From positions 1,116,001 through 1,180,000 of the forward strand of contig NZ_PGEZ01000001.1 in assembly GCF_002797495.1 (NCBI RefSeq): a DNA stretch of 64,000 nucleotides, read 5' to 3'. Numbering within the stretch: the stretch's first letter is position 1; every line of letters begins with the position of its first letter. A program made the position numbers and the translations under genes. Below are positions 1 to 7,677 of this stretch, one piece after another. Source of the stretch: Mumia flava (GTDB lineage: Bacteria > Actinomycetota > Actinomycetes > Propionibacteriales > Nocardioidaceae). The notes under the pieces were generated by a model. It was not told the origin of the DNA and made no database searches. It was given only the letters and a program-made list of their open reading frames with translations.

Positions 1-885
1 CACGGTCGCGGTGTCCGGCACGAGGTCGACCAGGAGCTCCATCCCGTCGACCAGGACCGGCGCCAGGGACTCCATCCCCTCGACCGCCTGGCCCTCGGCG
101 ATCTTGTCGAGCATCTCGCCGAGCTCGGGGTGCGCTGCGGCGAGGTCGCGGGCACGGCCGCGGACGTCGTCGGTGAGCAGCAGCTCGCGGCAGGGCGGCG
201 CCCACATCCGGTCGACCGGGTCGGTGGAGCGCTGGTCGGCGACGGAGAAGTGCCGGAGCTCGTCGACCTCGTCGCCGAAGAACTCGACCCGTACGGGGTG
301 GTCCGCCGTGGGCGGGAACACGTCCACGATGCCGCCGCGCACGGCGAGCTCCCCGCGCTTGGTGACGAGGTCCACGCGGTCGTACGCGGCGTCGACGAGA
401 CGGCGGACGACGTCGTCGAGCGCGATCTCGTCCCCGCGGCGCAGCTCGACCGGTTCGAGGTCGGCCAGCCCACGGACCTGCGGCTGCAGGACGGACCGGA
501 TCGGGGCCACCAGGACCCTCACCGGGCCGGTCGCCGCGGTGTCCCCGGGGTGCACGAGCCGGCGCAGCACCGCGAGCCGGCGGCCGACGGTGTCCGAGCG
601 GGGTGAGAGGCGCTCGTGCGGCAGCGTCTCCCAGGCGGGGTAGAGCGCAACCTCGTCCGGGCCGACCAGTGCGCCGATCTCGGTCTCGAGCTGCTCGGCC
701 TCCCGCACGGTCGCGGTCACGGCGAGCACGAACGCGTCCTCGCCGGCGAGCACGCCGGCGAGGAACGGACGCAGGGACGGTGGGGCGGACAGGTCGAGCG
801 CCGACACACCGTCGCGACGGTCTCGAACCGCGTGCGCGAGGGTGGGATCGGCCGCCACGGCCTCGGCCAGGGCGTGCAGAGTCAT
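1..885 (-). CDS. mfd: Transcription-repair coupling factor Mfd, N-terminal part (partial)
   Basis: Mfd is the ATP-dependent translocase that removes stalled RNA polymerase and recruits UvrA to damaged template strands. The 295 visible residues begin at ATG 885 (MTLHALAEAVAADPTLAHAV) and run off the left edge without a stop. They cover the UvrB-like region: YPAWETLPHERLSPRSDTVG near residue 75-95, and RGGIVDVFPPTADHPVRVEFFGDEVDELR near residues 180-210, the signature of the UvrA-binding module. The RNAP-binding and helicase domains lie outside the window. In mycobacteria mfd lies close to glmU, prs, rplY and pth. Here about 30 kb of surface-polysaccharide genes separate them. The identification is secure; the gene is cut by the window edge, not broken. 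Confidence 0.95.
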   Translation of the reverse strand, partial: MTLHALAEAVAADPTLAHAVRDRRDGVSALDLSAPPSLRPFLAGVLAGEDAFVLAVTATVREAEQLETEIGALVGPDEVALYPAWETLPHERLSPRSDTVGRRLAVLRRLVHPGDTAATGPVRVLVAPIRSVLQPQVRGLADLEPVELRRGDEIALDDVVRRLVDAAYDRVDLVTKRGELAVRGGIVDVFPPTADHPVRVEFFGDEVDELRHFSVADQRSTDPVDRMWAPPCRELLLTDDVRGRARDLAAAHPELGEMLDKIAEGQAVEGMESLAPVLVDGMELLVDLVPDTATV

Positions 886-930
886 CGAGGCCCAAGGATA
901 GTCCGGGCCACCCACAGGAACGCAGGCACG

Positions 931-974
931 CGTGACGCCGGTGGGTGGGCCCGAGCCCGCCCACCGGCGTCACG
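931..974 (-). terminator. Strong hairpin terminator after the secreted beta-propeller gene
   Basis: Two 20-nt arms (931-950 and 955-974) pair over their whole length except one wobble position, with a 4-nt loop at 951-954. The hairpin begins 5 nt past the TGA of the 980-2227 gene. No T-run follows on either strand, as is usual for actinobacterial terminators. It insulates this gene from mfd. Confidence 0.8.
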
Positions 975-979
975 TCAGC

Positions 980-2227
980 TCACCGGCGGTCGCCCTTGCC
1001 CGGGTCGCCCTTGCCGGGATCGCCCTTGCCGGGATCGTCCTTGCCGTGGTCACCCTTGCCGGGATGGTGGTGATGACGCTTCGCGCGGTACTTCACCAAC
1101 GTCCCCTGCGGCGTCGGCTCGCCCCCGGAGAACAACGCCTCGAGCTCCGGTGCGTTCGCCGCCCAGACCGCGCCGGCCCGGTACTCCACCGCCGTCGCCC
1201 ACGGCAACGGGGCGAACGGCCGCGCCGTGCGGTAGCCGCGCTTCACGACCGAGATCCCCTCGCCGAACAGCTCGGCGACGTAGATGTCGCCCTTCGGCGA
1301 GACGGCCAGGTTGGTGGCCCCGAAGAAGCCGCTCGCGACCTTGCGCGTGCGCCCGGTCCACGGGTTCACCTTGTAGACCGCGCCCCGCGCCCCGAGGCTC
1401 GGGTCCTCCGGACCGCCGGGGAGCAGGGAGACGTACAACCATCCGTCCGGACCCCACTCGACGTCGGTCGGGACCGGGTCGAAGTAGTAGTCGAAGCCGA
1501 CCGCGCACTCGGGCAGACCGAACGCTCCGGCGAGCTCCGGCGTGATCTCCAGCGGCTGCGCCGGCATGAGGGCCAGCGTCCTGATGCGTCCGCTGCGGCT
1601 GATCCGCTGGATGGTGTTCGCGCCCGCATCGGCGACGAACGTGGTGCCGAACGGCCCCGCGAGCGTGGCGTACGGGTGCGGGTTCAGGTCCCCGCCGTAC
1701 TGCGCCGGCGGCGGGCCCGACTCCGGGTTCTCCGGGTCCGGCGCCGGCCACTGCGCGATGCAGGCGTCGTCGAGGTCGCGCGCGCCGTAGACGACGTCGC
1801 CGTCCGGGTTCCTCGTGAGCTCGTAGGCGCCCGTGTCGGCGAGAACCTTCACGTTGCCGCGCCGGTCGACCGACTTGATCCCCGTGAAGCCGCCCGGGTC
1901 CTCGGGATCGCCGGAGAAGCCGGTCTCCGCGAAGGTCACCGTACGGCCGCGGACCGACACCCCACCGACCTCCGCTCCGTTCTCGGACCCGTAGACGACG
2001 CTCGGCGTCCCCTTCCTCGGGACCTTCATCAGCTGCCCGGCGAAGTTCTGGGACACGTAGGCGGTGCCGTCGCGCGCGACGGCGAAGCTCAGGGCGGTGA
2101 ACAGGCCGTCGGTGACGGTCTTCGGCGACGGCGGGTGGTGGGACCCGTGTGCCGTGGCAGGCGCGGTCGCCAGGGCCAGCGACACGGTGGTCGCGACCCC
2201 GGCGACGAGCACGAGTGCTCGTCTCAT
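980..2227 (-). CDS. Secreted ScyD/ScyE-like beta-propeller protein
   Basis: This 415-residue protein has a Sec signal peptide (MRRALVLVAGVATTVSLALA, cleavage likely after ATAHG). A propeller-type body follows, with repeated NHL/SMP-like blades such as FVADAGANTIQRISRSG, WLYVSLLPGG and TNLAVSPKGDIYVAELFGEG. This resembles the ScyD/ScyE family, named from scytonemin clusters but widespread in actinobacteria with no known enzyme activity. The C-terminus is odd: a HHHH run followed by five PGKGD-like pentapeptides, charged and probably disordered. ATG 2227 is preceded by a GGGGGAA ribosome site. The upstream region carries a 13-bp element shared with rpfB. The fold is fairly sure; the function is unknown. 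Confidence 0.75.
   Translation of the reverse strand: MRRALVLVAGVATTVSLALATAPATAHGSHHPPSPKTVTDGLFTALSFAVARDGTAYVSQNFAGQLMKVPRKGTPSVVYGSENGAEVGGVSVRGRTVTFAETGFSGDPEDPGGFTGIKSVDRRGNVKVLADTGAYELTRNPDGDVVYGARDLDDACIAQWPAPDPENPESGPPPAQYGGDLNPHPYATLAGPFGTTFVADAGANTIQRISRSGRIRTLALMPAQPLEITPELAGAFGLPECAVGFDYYFDPVPTDVEWGPDGWLYVSLLPGGPEDPSLGARGAVYKVNPWTGRTRKVASGFFGATNLAVSPKGDIYVAELFGEGISVVKRGYRTARPFAPLPWATAVEYRAGAVWAANAPELEALFSGGEPTPQGTLVKYRAKRHHHHPGKGDHGKDDPGKGDPGKGDPGKGDRR
990..1066 (-). repeat. 15-bp tandem repeat coding the PGKGD tail
   Basis: Five near-identical 15-bp units start near 992, 1007, 1022, 1037 and 1052. They encode the five-residue motif (H/D)PGKGD at the C-terminus of the secreted propeller protein. 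The 15-bp period keeps the frame, so copy number can vary without breaking the gene. Confidence 0.8.
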
Positions 2228-2286
2228 GAATGTTCCCCCGATGACTTGGGGCCGCCCGAGATCAGCCGATCTGGAGCGACTCTGAC

Positions 2287-2299
2287 ACCAGATCGTGAC
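2287..2299 (-). promoter_or_regulatory. 13-bp element GTCACGATCTGGT, shared with the rpfB promoter
   Basis: Read on the minus strand this is GTCACGATCTGGT, 60 nt before the ATG of the secreted beta-propeller gene. The identical 13-mer lies 45-57 nt before rpfB (50224-50236). On the plus strand both read as a degenerate direct repeat, ACC-AGATC-GTGAC. That resembles the loose direct-repeat sites described for the response regulator MtrA, which controls rpfB in Mycobacterium tuberculosis. The identity is seen in the sequence; the MtrA assignment is inference. Confidence 0.45.
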
Positions 2300-2425
2300 G
2301 AAGGGGACAAACTTTCACATCGGGTACGAAGCGGTCGGAGACAACTTGCTGCGAAACCGGGACCCGGGTCGCATCCGCGCCACTACGCTGAGCGACGTCC
2401 AGCCCGCGCCGTACGAGGAGCTCCG

Positions 2426-3583
2426 ATGTCCGCCGAGACCAGCCTGCCGAGTCCGATCGAATCCTGGCGCGACCGCTGGAGCGGCGAGCCTGGCGGCGTC
2501 GTCGTGCTCGACCTGGGGTCGCAGCCCGCCTCGGACCTGTTCCCCGCCCCCGACGACCCGCTGCCGGACCCCGAGTACCCGCTGCGGATGGTGATGAGCA
2601 CCACCAGCGGGCTGCTCCAGCTGGAGGACGACCCGACCGAGCCCGAGGAGCCGCTGGGCGTCGAGCCGCGGGCGCTGGTCGAGCAGGCGGAGAAGTGCGT
2701 CGCCGACCTCACCGAGGCCGGGTTCGTCGTCGAGGGCACCCGGTTCGTGGACTACCCGAGCCCGCACGGCGGCTCGTGGACCCCGCAGCTCACCCTGCGC
2801 GGAGCGGAGAAGGTGGCGAGCGGGCCGGCCGACCTGGTCGTCGACGTCCACGGCATGATGCACGACCGCGACCAGCTGGCCGCCTTCCGTGAGCGGGTCG
2901 ACCACCTCGACGACGACGGCGTGATCGCGTTCATGATCCACAACGTCGCCTCGATCGTGCGGGTCGGGATGTGGAACGCCCTCAAGAGCGGGCACTTCGC
3001 GTACTACTCGACGCCAGCGCTGGTCTCGATGGCGGCCGAGCTGGGCCTGACCGGCGTCGGCGCCTGGCAGTACCCGCTCTACCAGGACGGCACGACGATG
3101 CTCGTGTTCGCGAGGACCGGCAGCCGCTGGGGCGAGCAGGCGGCCTCGGTGACCGCGATGATCGAGCGCGAGACCGCCGAGGGGATCGACGATCCCGCGT
3201 ACGTGGCGACCCTCGGCGAGGCCCTCGAGACCTCGGTGGCCGCGATCCGCGGCTACCTCGACGACGCCGCGAAGCAGGGACTGGTCGTCGGCGGGTACGG
3301 CGCCGCGTCGCGGACCTCGTCGCTGCTGCGCTCGGCCGAGGTGAACCCCGCGCTGCTCGCTGCGGTCGCCGATGCCGCGACCGGCAAGCACGGCCTGACG
3401 ATGCCGACCACCCGGGTCCCGATCGTCTCGCCGCAGGCGCTGGTCGACCTGCGCCCGGACCGGGTGCTGCTGTTCGTCCCGGACCTGCTGCCCGAGGTGC
3501 GCAAGGCGATGCCGCAGATCGAGGAGAACGGCGGCCGGTGGGTCGTGATGGATCCGATGCCGCGCGAGATCGAGCCGGCCTGA
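2426..3583 (+). CDS. Degenerate NDP-sugar C-methyltransferase homologue
   Basis: This 385-residue protein aligns along its length with the sugar C-methyltransferase family (TylCIII/KijD1/TcaB9 type: N-terminal Zn domain, SAM-binding core, C-terminal Rossmann domain). Landmarks are VLDLGSQPASDLF and PEYPLRM near the N-terminus, ADLVVDVHGMMH and GHFAYYST in the middle, and GGYGAASRTSSLL with RPDRVLLFVPDLLPEV in the C-terminal domain. Key residues are missing. The CxxC of the Zn site reads STTS, the first Cys pair is absent, the acidic-Asn-Asp-Gly SAM loop reads VDYPSPHGG, and the Tyr-His-Glu-His active-site motif is reduced to KSGH. The start ATG follows AGGAG by 5 nt. It adjoins CDP-sugar genes. 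Catalysis as a methyltransferase is doubtful. Confidence 0.7.
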   Translation: MSAETSLPSPIESWRDRWSGEPGGVVVLDLGSQPASDLFPAPDDPLPDPEYPLRMVMSTTSGLLQLEDDPTEPEEPLGVEPRALVEQAEKCVADLTEAGFVVEGTRFVDYPSPHGGSWTPQLTLRGAEKVASGPADLVVDVHGMMHDRDQLAAFRERVDHLDDDGVIAFMIHNVASIVRVGMWNALKSGHFAYYSTPALVSMAAELGLTGVGAWQYPLYQDGTTMLVFARTGSRWGEQAASVTAMIERETAEGIDDPAYVATLGEALETSVAAIRGYLDDAAKQGLVVGGYGAASRTSSLLRSAEVNPALLAAVADAATGKHGLTMPTTRVPIVSPQALVDLRPDRVLLFVPDLLPEVRKAMPQIEENGGRWVVMDPMPREIEPA

Positions 3584-3591
3584 GGGCGCGT

Positions 3592-3668
3592 CCGAGCGGG
3601 GCGTCTCGATCCTCGCTCCGCTCGGCCTCGACGAACGTAGGGACAGCGGCTCGGCCTCGACGAACGTA
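3592..3668. repeat. GC-rich palindromic intergenic repeat (REP-like)
   Basis: Arms at 3592-3603 and 3614-3625 form an inverted repeat matching at 11 of 12 positions around a 10-nt loop. The right part continues into CTCGGCCTCGACGAACGTA, which is repeated directly at about 3650-3668. A near-identical copy of the 3603-3635 segment occurs inside the ABC-F gene at 45613-45644. It lies between two convergent genes and may also help end transcription. Confidence 0.65.
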
Positions 3669-3679
3669 CGGGGTAGGGC

Positions 3680-4231
3680 CTACTCCACGCCGAGGTAGCG
3701 CTTGTACTCCGCCCAGGAGACGCCGTTGCGGTCCCGCTCGCTCACGATCGTGATCGGGGCCGGCCACGGCACACCGATCTCCGGGTCGTCGAACGTCACC
3801 GTGGTGTCCTCGCCAGGACCGTAGAAGTCGTCGATCCGGTAGCAGAAGTCGGTCACCGAGGTCAGCGCCTGGTACCCGTGCAGGAACCCACGCGGGATGT
3901 AGACCTGGCGGTGCACCTGGTCGTCCAGCACGAACGTCCGCATCTCGCCGAAGGTCGGCGACCCGACCCGGGTGTCCACGACGACGTCCATCACGGCACC
4001 GTGCGCGCAGCGGACCAGCTTGGCCTCGCCCTTGTTCGAGCGGCCGTGCAGCCCGCGGACGACGCCCTGGTACGAGCGCGACTGGTTCTCCTGCTTGAAC
4101 CCGGCGGGGTCGATGCCGGCGTCGGCGAGGATGCTCACGTCCATCGTCCGGGTGAAGTACCCGCGCTCGTCGCGGTGCGGCGTGGGCTCGAAGACGAGGA
4201 GCCCCTCGATGTCCGTCTCGATGACCTTCAT
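3680..4231 (-). CDS. rfbC: RmlC-type dTDP-4-dehydrorhamnose 3,5-epimerase family protein
   Basis: A small cupin-fold epimerase of 183 residues, the usual family length. The family epimerises 4-keto-6-deoxy sugars at C3 and/or C5. Visible markers are the catalytic His in VVRGLHGRSNKGEAKLVRC, the conserved DVVVDTRVGSPTFG strand, PRGFLHGYQAL, the Tyr region YRIDDFYGPGED, and the closing IGVPWP. RGLH is followed by G rather than the usual Y. The neighbours are CDP-sugar genes, not dTDP-rhamnose genes, so the substrate is probably a CDP-4-keto-6-deoxyhexose (inference). I chose ATG 4231 (MKVIETDI); a GTG at 4240 would add three residues. Confidence 0.85.
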   Translation of the reverse strand: MKVIETDIEGLLVFEPTPHRDERGYFTRTMDVSILADAGIDPAGFKQENQSRSYQGVVRGLHGRSNKGEAKLVRCAHGAVMDVVVDTRVGSPTFGEMRTFVLDDQVHRQVYIPRGFLHGYQALTSVTDFCYRIDDFYGPGEDTTVTFDDPEIGVPWPAPITIVSERDRNGVSWAEYKRYLGVE

Positions 4232-4278
4232 GCGCGCCACACTAGAGCACGTCCACCCGTCGGGGCGGGGCGTTTGGC

Positions 4279-5331
4279 TCAGGTCGTCGCACGCTCGGCG
4301 AACGCGTCGACCTGGCGCTGCGTGACCTCGCGCGGGCCGGCTCCCGCGCGCACCTCACGCTCCCAGGTGACGGTGGCCGAGAGCGCCTCCCCGACCTCGT
4401 AGACCGGGCTCCAGCCGAGCTCCGCGTGGGCCTTCGCCGAGTCCAGGGAGAGCAGGCCCGCCTCGTGCGGACCGTGGTCCGGGGTCGTCTCCCAGCCGGC
4501 GCCGTCGCCCCACAGCGCCGCGGTCCGGTCGGCCACGTCTCCGACCGTGAGGACGTCGGCGGCCGAGGGCCCGAAGTTCCAGGCGGTGTCGTGGCGGTCG
4601 GCGTCGAGGTGCTCGGCGAGCGTGAGGTAGCCGTTCAGCGGCTCGAGCACGAGCTGCCAGGGCCGCACGGCCTCGGGGTAGCGCAGGACCGCCCGGCGAC
4701 CCTCGGCGTACGACGAGATCAGCTCGGGCATGAGCGCGTCCGCGGTGGCGTCGCCGCCGCCGATGACGTTGCCGGCGCGCGCCGTCGCGACGGCGAAGCC
4801 CTCGCGCGGGAACGACACCGCCATCGCGTGGGTCAGCAGCTCCGTGCACGCCTTGCTCGCGCTGTACGGGTCGTCGCCTCCGAGCCCGTCGATCTCGCGG
4901 TATCCCCACGACCACTCGTGGTTGCGGTAGACCTTGTCGGTGGTCACGACGACGCACCGCTGCACCCGCGCCACGGACCGGGCGACCTCCAGCACCGAGA
5001 GCGTGCCGTCGACGTTGGACGAGAACGTCTCGGTCGGATCGTCGTACGAGGCGCGGACCACGGACTGCGCCGCGAGGTGCAGCACGACGTCGGCGCCGGA
5101 CGCGGTCATCGCGTCGCGGAGCGAGCCCCGGTCGCGGATGTCGCCGACGACGTCGGAGGCGACGAGCTCGCGGAGCCCGGCTCGCTGGTACAGGAAGGTG
5201 TCGGGGGTGGCCAGGGCGTAGCCGTGGACCCGGGCACCGAGCCGGGACAGCAGCACGCACAACCACGCGCCCTTGAAGCCGGTGTGGCCGGTGACGAACA
5301 CGTCGCGGCCCCGCCAGAAGTCTGCGCGCAT
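4279..5331 (-). CDS. rfbG: CDP-glucose 4,6-dehydratase
   Basis: This 350-residue short-chain dehydrogenase/reductase-fold enzyme converts CDP-glucose to CDP-4-keto-6-deoxyglucose. The NAD-binding loop VFVTGHTGFKGAWL is the form typical of RfbG (TGHTGFKG). HLAAQSVVRASYDDP follows, then a Thr-Asp-Lys-Val-Tyr active-site motif in VVVTTDKVYRN, and DPYSASKACTEL with the catalytic YxxxK. ATG 5331 is divergent from the aminotransferase gene. With RfbF (6829-7659) it supplies the first committed CDP-sugar steps. The call is secure. Confidence 0.92.
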   Translation of the reverse strand: MRADFWRGRDVFVTGHTGFKGAWLCVLLSRLGARVHGYALATPDTFLYQRAGLRELVASDVVGDIRDRGSLRDAMTASGADVVLHLAAQSVVRASYDDPTETFSSNVDGTLSVLEVARSVARVQRCVVVTTDKVYRNHEWSWGYREIDGLGGDDPYSASKACTELLTHAMAVSFPREGFAVATARAGNVIGGGDATADALMPELISSYAEGRRAVLRYPEAVRPWQLVLEPLNGYLTLAEHLDADRHDTAWNFGPSAADVLTVGDVADRTAALWGDGAGWETTPDHGPHEAGLLSLDSAKAHAELGWSPVYEVGEALSATVTWEREVRAGAGPREVTQRQVDAFAERATT

Positions 5332-5452
5332 GGCGGGAAGCGTACCGGCGCGCGGGGGCCGCTCGGCATGGTTTGGGAGCGTTCGCGCAAAAGTTCGCCA
5401 ATCCGGCCCGACGTGCTCGCGACTCGGCAACAATCGTGGGCGAGGAGGTCCC

Positions 5453-6832
5453 ATGGACGACGCTGAGGCAGACCTGTCGACGACCGCGCCGCGGTCCTTC
5501 GACCGCTCGAACGCCGCCCAGGCGCGGTTGCACGAGCTCGTGCCGGGGGGCGCGCACACGTACGCGCGCGGCTCGGACCAGTACCCCGAGCACATGACGC
5601 CGATCATCGAGCGGGGCGTCGGGTCGCGGGTGCGTGACGTCGACGGCAACTGGTACGTCGAGTACGGCCAGGCGCTGCGCGCGATCACGCTCGGCTACGC
5701 CGACCCCGGCGTCGTCGCGGCCGTCACCCGGGCAGCGCAGCAGGGCGTCGGGTTCGCCCGCCCCAGCATCACCGAGGTCGAGGCCGCCGAGGCCTTCCTC
5801 GCCCACGTGCCCGGCGCGGACATGGTGAAGTTCGCCAAGAACGGCTCCGACGCGACCACCGCCGCGATCAAGCTCGCGCGCGCGGCCACCGGCCGCGACC
5901 TGGTCGCCGTCTGCGGCACCCAGCCGTTCTTCTCCGTCGACGACTGGTTCATCACGACCACGTCGATGGGTGCCGGCATCCCTGCGCCGGTGCACGACCA
6001 GACCCTGAAGTTCCGCTACAACGACCTCGACTCCGTGCGCACCCTGCTCGAGCAGCACCCCGGCCGGGTCGCCGCGGTCATCCTCGAGGCCGCCACCGCG
6101 ACCGCCGAGCCGGAGCCGGGCTTCCTCGAAGGGCTGCGCGAGCTCGCGGACCGCGACGGGTTCGTCCTCGTCTTCGACGAGATGATCACCGGCATGCGCT
6201 GGTCGGCCGGCGGGGCGCAGGAGGTGTACGGGGTCGTCCCGGACCTGTCGACCTGGGGCAAGGGCCTCGCGAACGGCTTCAGCATCGCCGCGCTCGCGGG
6301 CCGGCGCGAGCTGATGGAGCTCGGCGGCCTGAACACCGACGCGTCCCGGGTCTGGCTGCTGTCGACGACGCACGGCGGCGAGACCACCGGGCTCGCCGCG
6401 ATGCTCGCGGTCTACGACGCCTACGCGCAGCGTGACGTCGTCGGCGTCATGGAGACGCAGGGCGAGAAGCTCCGCGAAGGGCTTCGCAAGGCGGCCGCCG
6501 ACCACGGGTTGTCCGACCACATCCCGATCCTCGGCCGTCCCTCGTGCATGGTGTTCGGGACCAAGGACCACGAGGGCAAGCCCTCGCAGCCGTTCCGCAC
6601 CCTGTTCATCCAGGAGATGCTCAAGCGCGGCGTGCTCGGACCGTCGCTCGTCGTCTCGGCGGCGCACGGCGACGCGGAGGTCGCCCACACCGTCGAGGCG
6701 GCGCACGGAGCGATGGCGGTCTACGCGCGAGCGGTGTCCGCCGGGAGCACCGACGGCCTGCTCGTCGGCCGCCCGGTCGCCCCGTCGGTCCGGGAGTTCG
6801 CCGCACCCCGACGTCTGGAGGTCGGATCGTGA
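5453..6832 (+). CDS. Class III PLP aminotransferase (glutamate-1-semialdehyde aminomutase family)
   Basis: This 459-residue fold-type I PLP enzyme has the class III landmarks HELVPGGAHTY near the start, MVKFAKNGSDATTAAIKLARAATGR, the PLP-contacting FDEMITGMR, and the Schiff-base Lys in STWGKGLANGFS. STTHGGETTGLAA is the usual Thr region. The best family match is GSA-aminomutase-like, but a second HemL in a sugar-nucleotide cluster would be unusual. An amino transfer onto a CDP-keto-sugar or its acyl part is more likely (inference). The ATG is preceded by a strong GAGGAGG at 5442-5448. The stop overlaps the GTG of rfbF (GTGA), so the two are translationally coupled. Confidence 0.8.
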   Translation: MDDAEADLSTTAPRSFDRSNAAQARLHELVPGGAHTYARGSDQYPEHMTPIIERGVGSRVRDVDGNWYVEYGQALRAITLGYADPGVVAAVTRAAQQGVGFARPSITEVEAAEAFLAHVPGADMVKFAKNGSDATTAAIKLARAATGRDLVAVCGTQPFFSVDDWFITTTSMGAGIPAPVHDQTLKFRYNDLDSVRTLLEQHPGRVAAVILEAATATAEPEPGFLEGLRELADRDGFVLVFDEMITGMRWSAGGAQEVYGVVPDLSTWGKGLANGFSIAALAGRRELMELGGLNTDASRVWLLSTTHGGETTGLAAMLAVYDAYAQRDVVGVMETQGEKLREGLRKAAADHGLSDHIPILGRPSCMVFGTKDHEGKPSQPFRTLFIQEMLKRGVLGPSLVVSAAHGDAEVAHTVEAAHGAMAVYARAVSAGSTDGLLVGRPVAPSVREFAAPRRLEVGS

Positions 6833-7659
6833 AGGTCGTGCTGTTCTGCGGGGGCCTCGGCACCCGCATCCGTACCGACGGGAGCACGCTCCCGAAACCG
6901 ATGACCCACATCGGCACCCGGCCGATCCTGTGGCACATCATGCGCTACTACGCCCACTACGGGCACAAGGACTTCGTCCTGTGCCTCGGCTACGGCGCGA
7001 ACGTGATCAAGGACTACTTCCTGAACTACCGCGAGACGGCGTCGAACGACTTCGTGCTGTCCGACGGAGGTCGGCGCGTCGACATGATCGACACCGACAT
7101 CAGCGACTGGACGATCACGTTCGTCGACACCGGCCACGAGACGGCGATCGGCGAGCGCCTGCGGCGCGTCCGCCCGTACCTGGACGGTGACGAGATGTTC
7201 CTCGCCAACTACGGCGACGGGCTCTCGGACGTCCCGATCAACGACCTGATCGCCACCCTGCCCGCGCACCACGCCGGAAGCCTGCTGGCGGTGCGGCCGC
7301 AGGACTCGTTCCACGTGGTCGGCACCGACGCCGACGGGAACCTCACCGGCCTGCTGCCGGTCGCCGACATGGACATGCGGATCAACGGCGGGTTCTTCGT
7401 GCTCCGCCAGGAGATCTTCGACTACATCGGCGAGGGCGAGGACCTGGTCATGCACGGCTGCGTCCGCGCCGCCGACGCGGGACGGTTCAGCGCGATCCGC
7501 TACGACGGCTTCTGGGCCTGCATGGACACGGTGAAGGAGCACACCTACCTCGAGGAGCTCAACCGCGGACCGTGCCCTCCGTGGAAGGTCTGGAAGCACC
7601 CCGGAGCAGCGGAGCCGACCGCCGCCGACCCGGTGCGGGCCTCGCTCCCGGGCGTCTGA
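6829..7659 (+). CDS. rfbF: Glucose-1-phosphate cytidylyltransferase
   Basis: This 276-residue nucleotidyltransferase makes CDP-glucose from glucose-1-phosphate and CTP. It has the nucleotide loop GGLGTRIRTDGSTLPKPM, the RfbF signature HKDFVLCLGYGANVIKDYF, the metal region ANYGDGLSDV, and GFWACMDTVKEHTYLE near the C-terminus. The GTG start sits within the stop of the aminotransferase gene. A GTG rather than the upstream ATG at 6544 is chosen because the extension only reads through the aminotransferase in another frame. It converges on the PIG-L gene with an 18-nt gap. Confidence 0.93.
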   Translation: MKVVLFCGGLGTRIRTDGSTLPKPMTHIGTRPILWHIMRYYAHYGHKDFVLCLGYGANVIKDYFLNYRETASNDFVLSDGGRRVDMIDTDISDWTITFVDTGHETAIGERLRRVRPYLDGDEMFLANYGDGLSDVPINDLIATLPAHHAGSLLAVRPQDSFHVVGTDADGNLTGLLPVADMDMRINGGFFVLRQEIFDYIGEGEDLVMHGCVRAADAGRFSAIRYDGFWACMDTVKEHTYLEELNRGPCPPWKVWKHPGAAEPTAADPVRASLPGV

Positions 7660-7677
7660 GCCACGCCGATGAGCGGG

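Noticed and set aside
932-2425. Long N-terminal extension of the C-methyltransferase homologue
   Set aside because: The upstream part of this open frame is antisense to the secreted propeller gene and is Arg-rich GC-shadow sequence. A good ribosome site and family alignment place the start at 2426.
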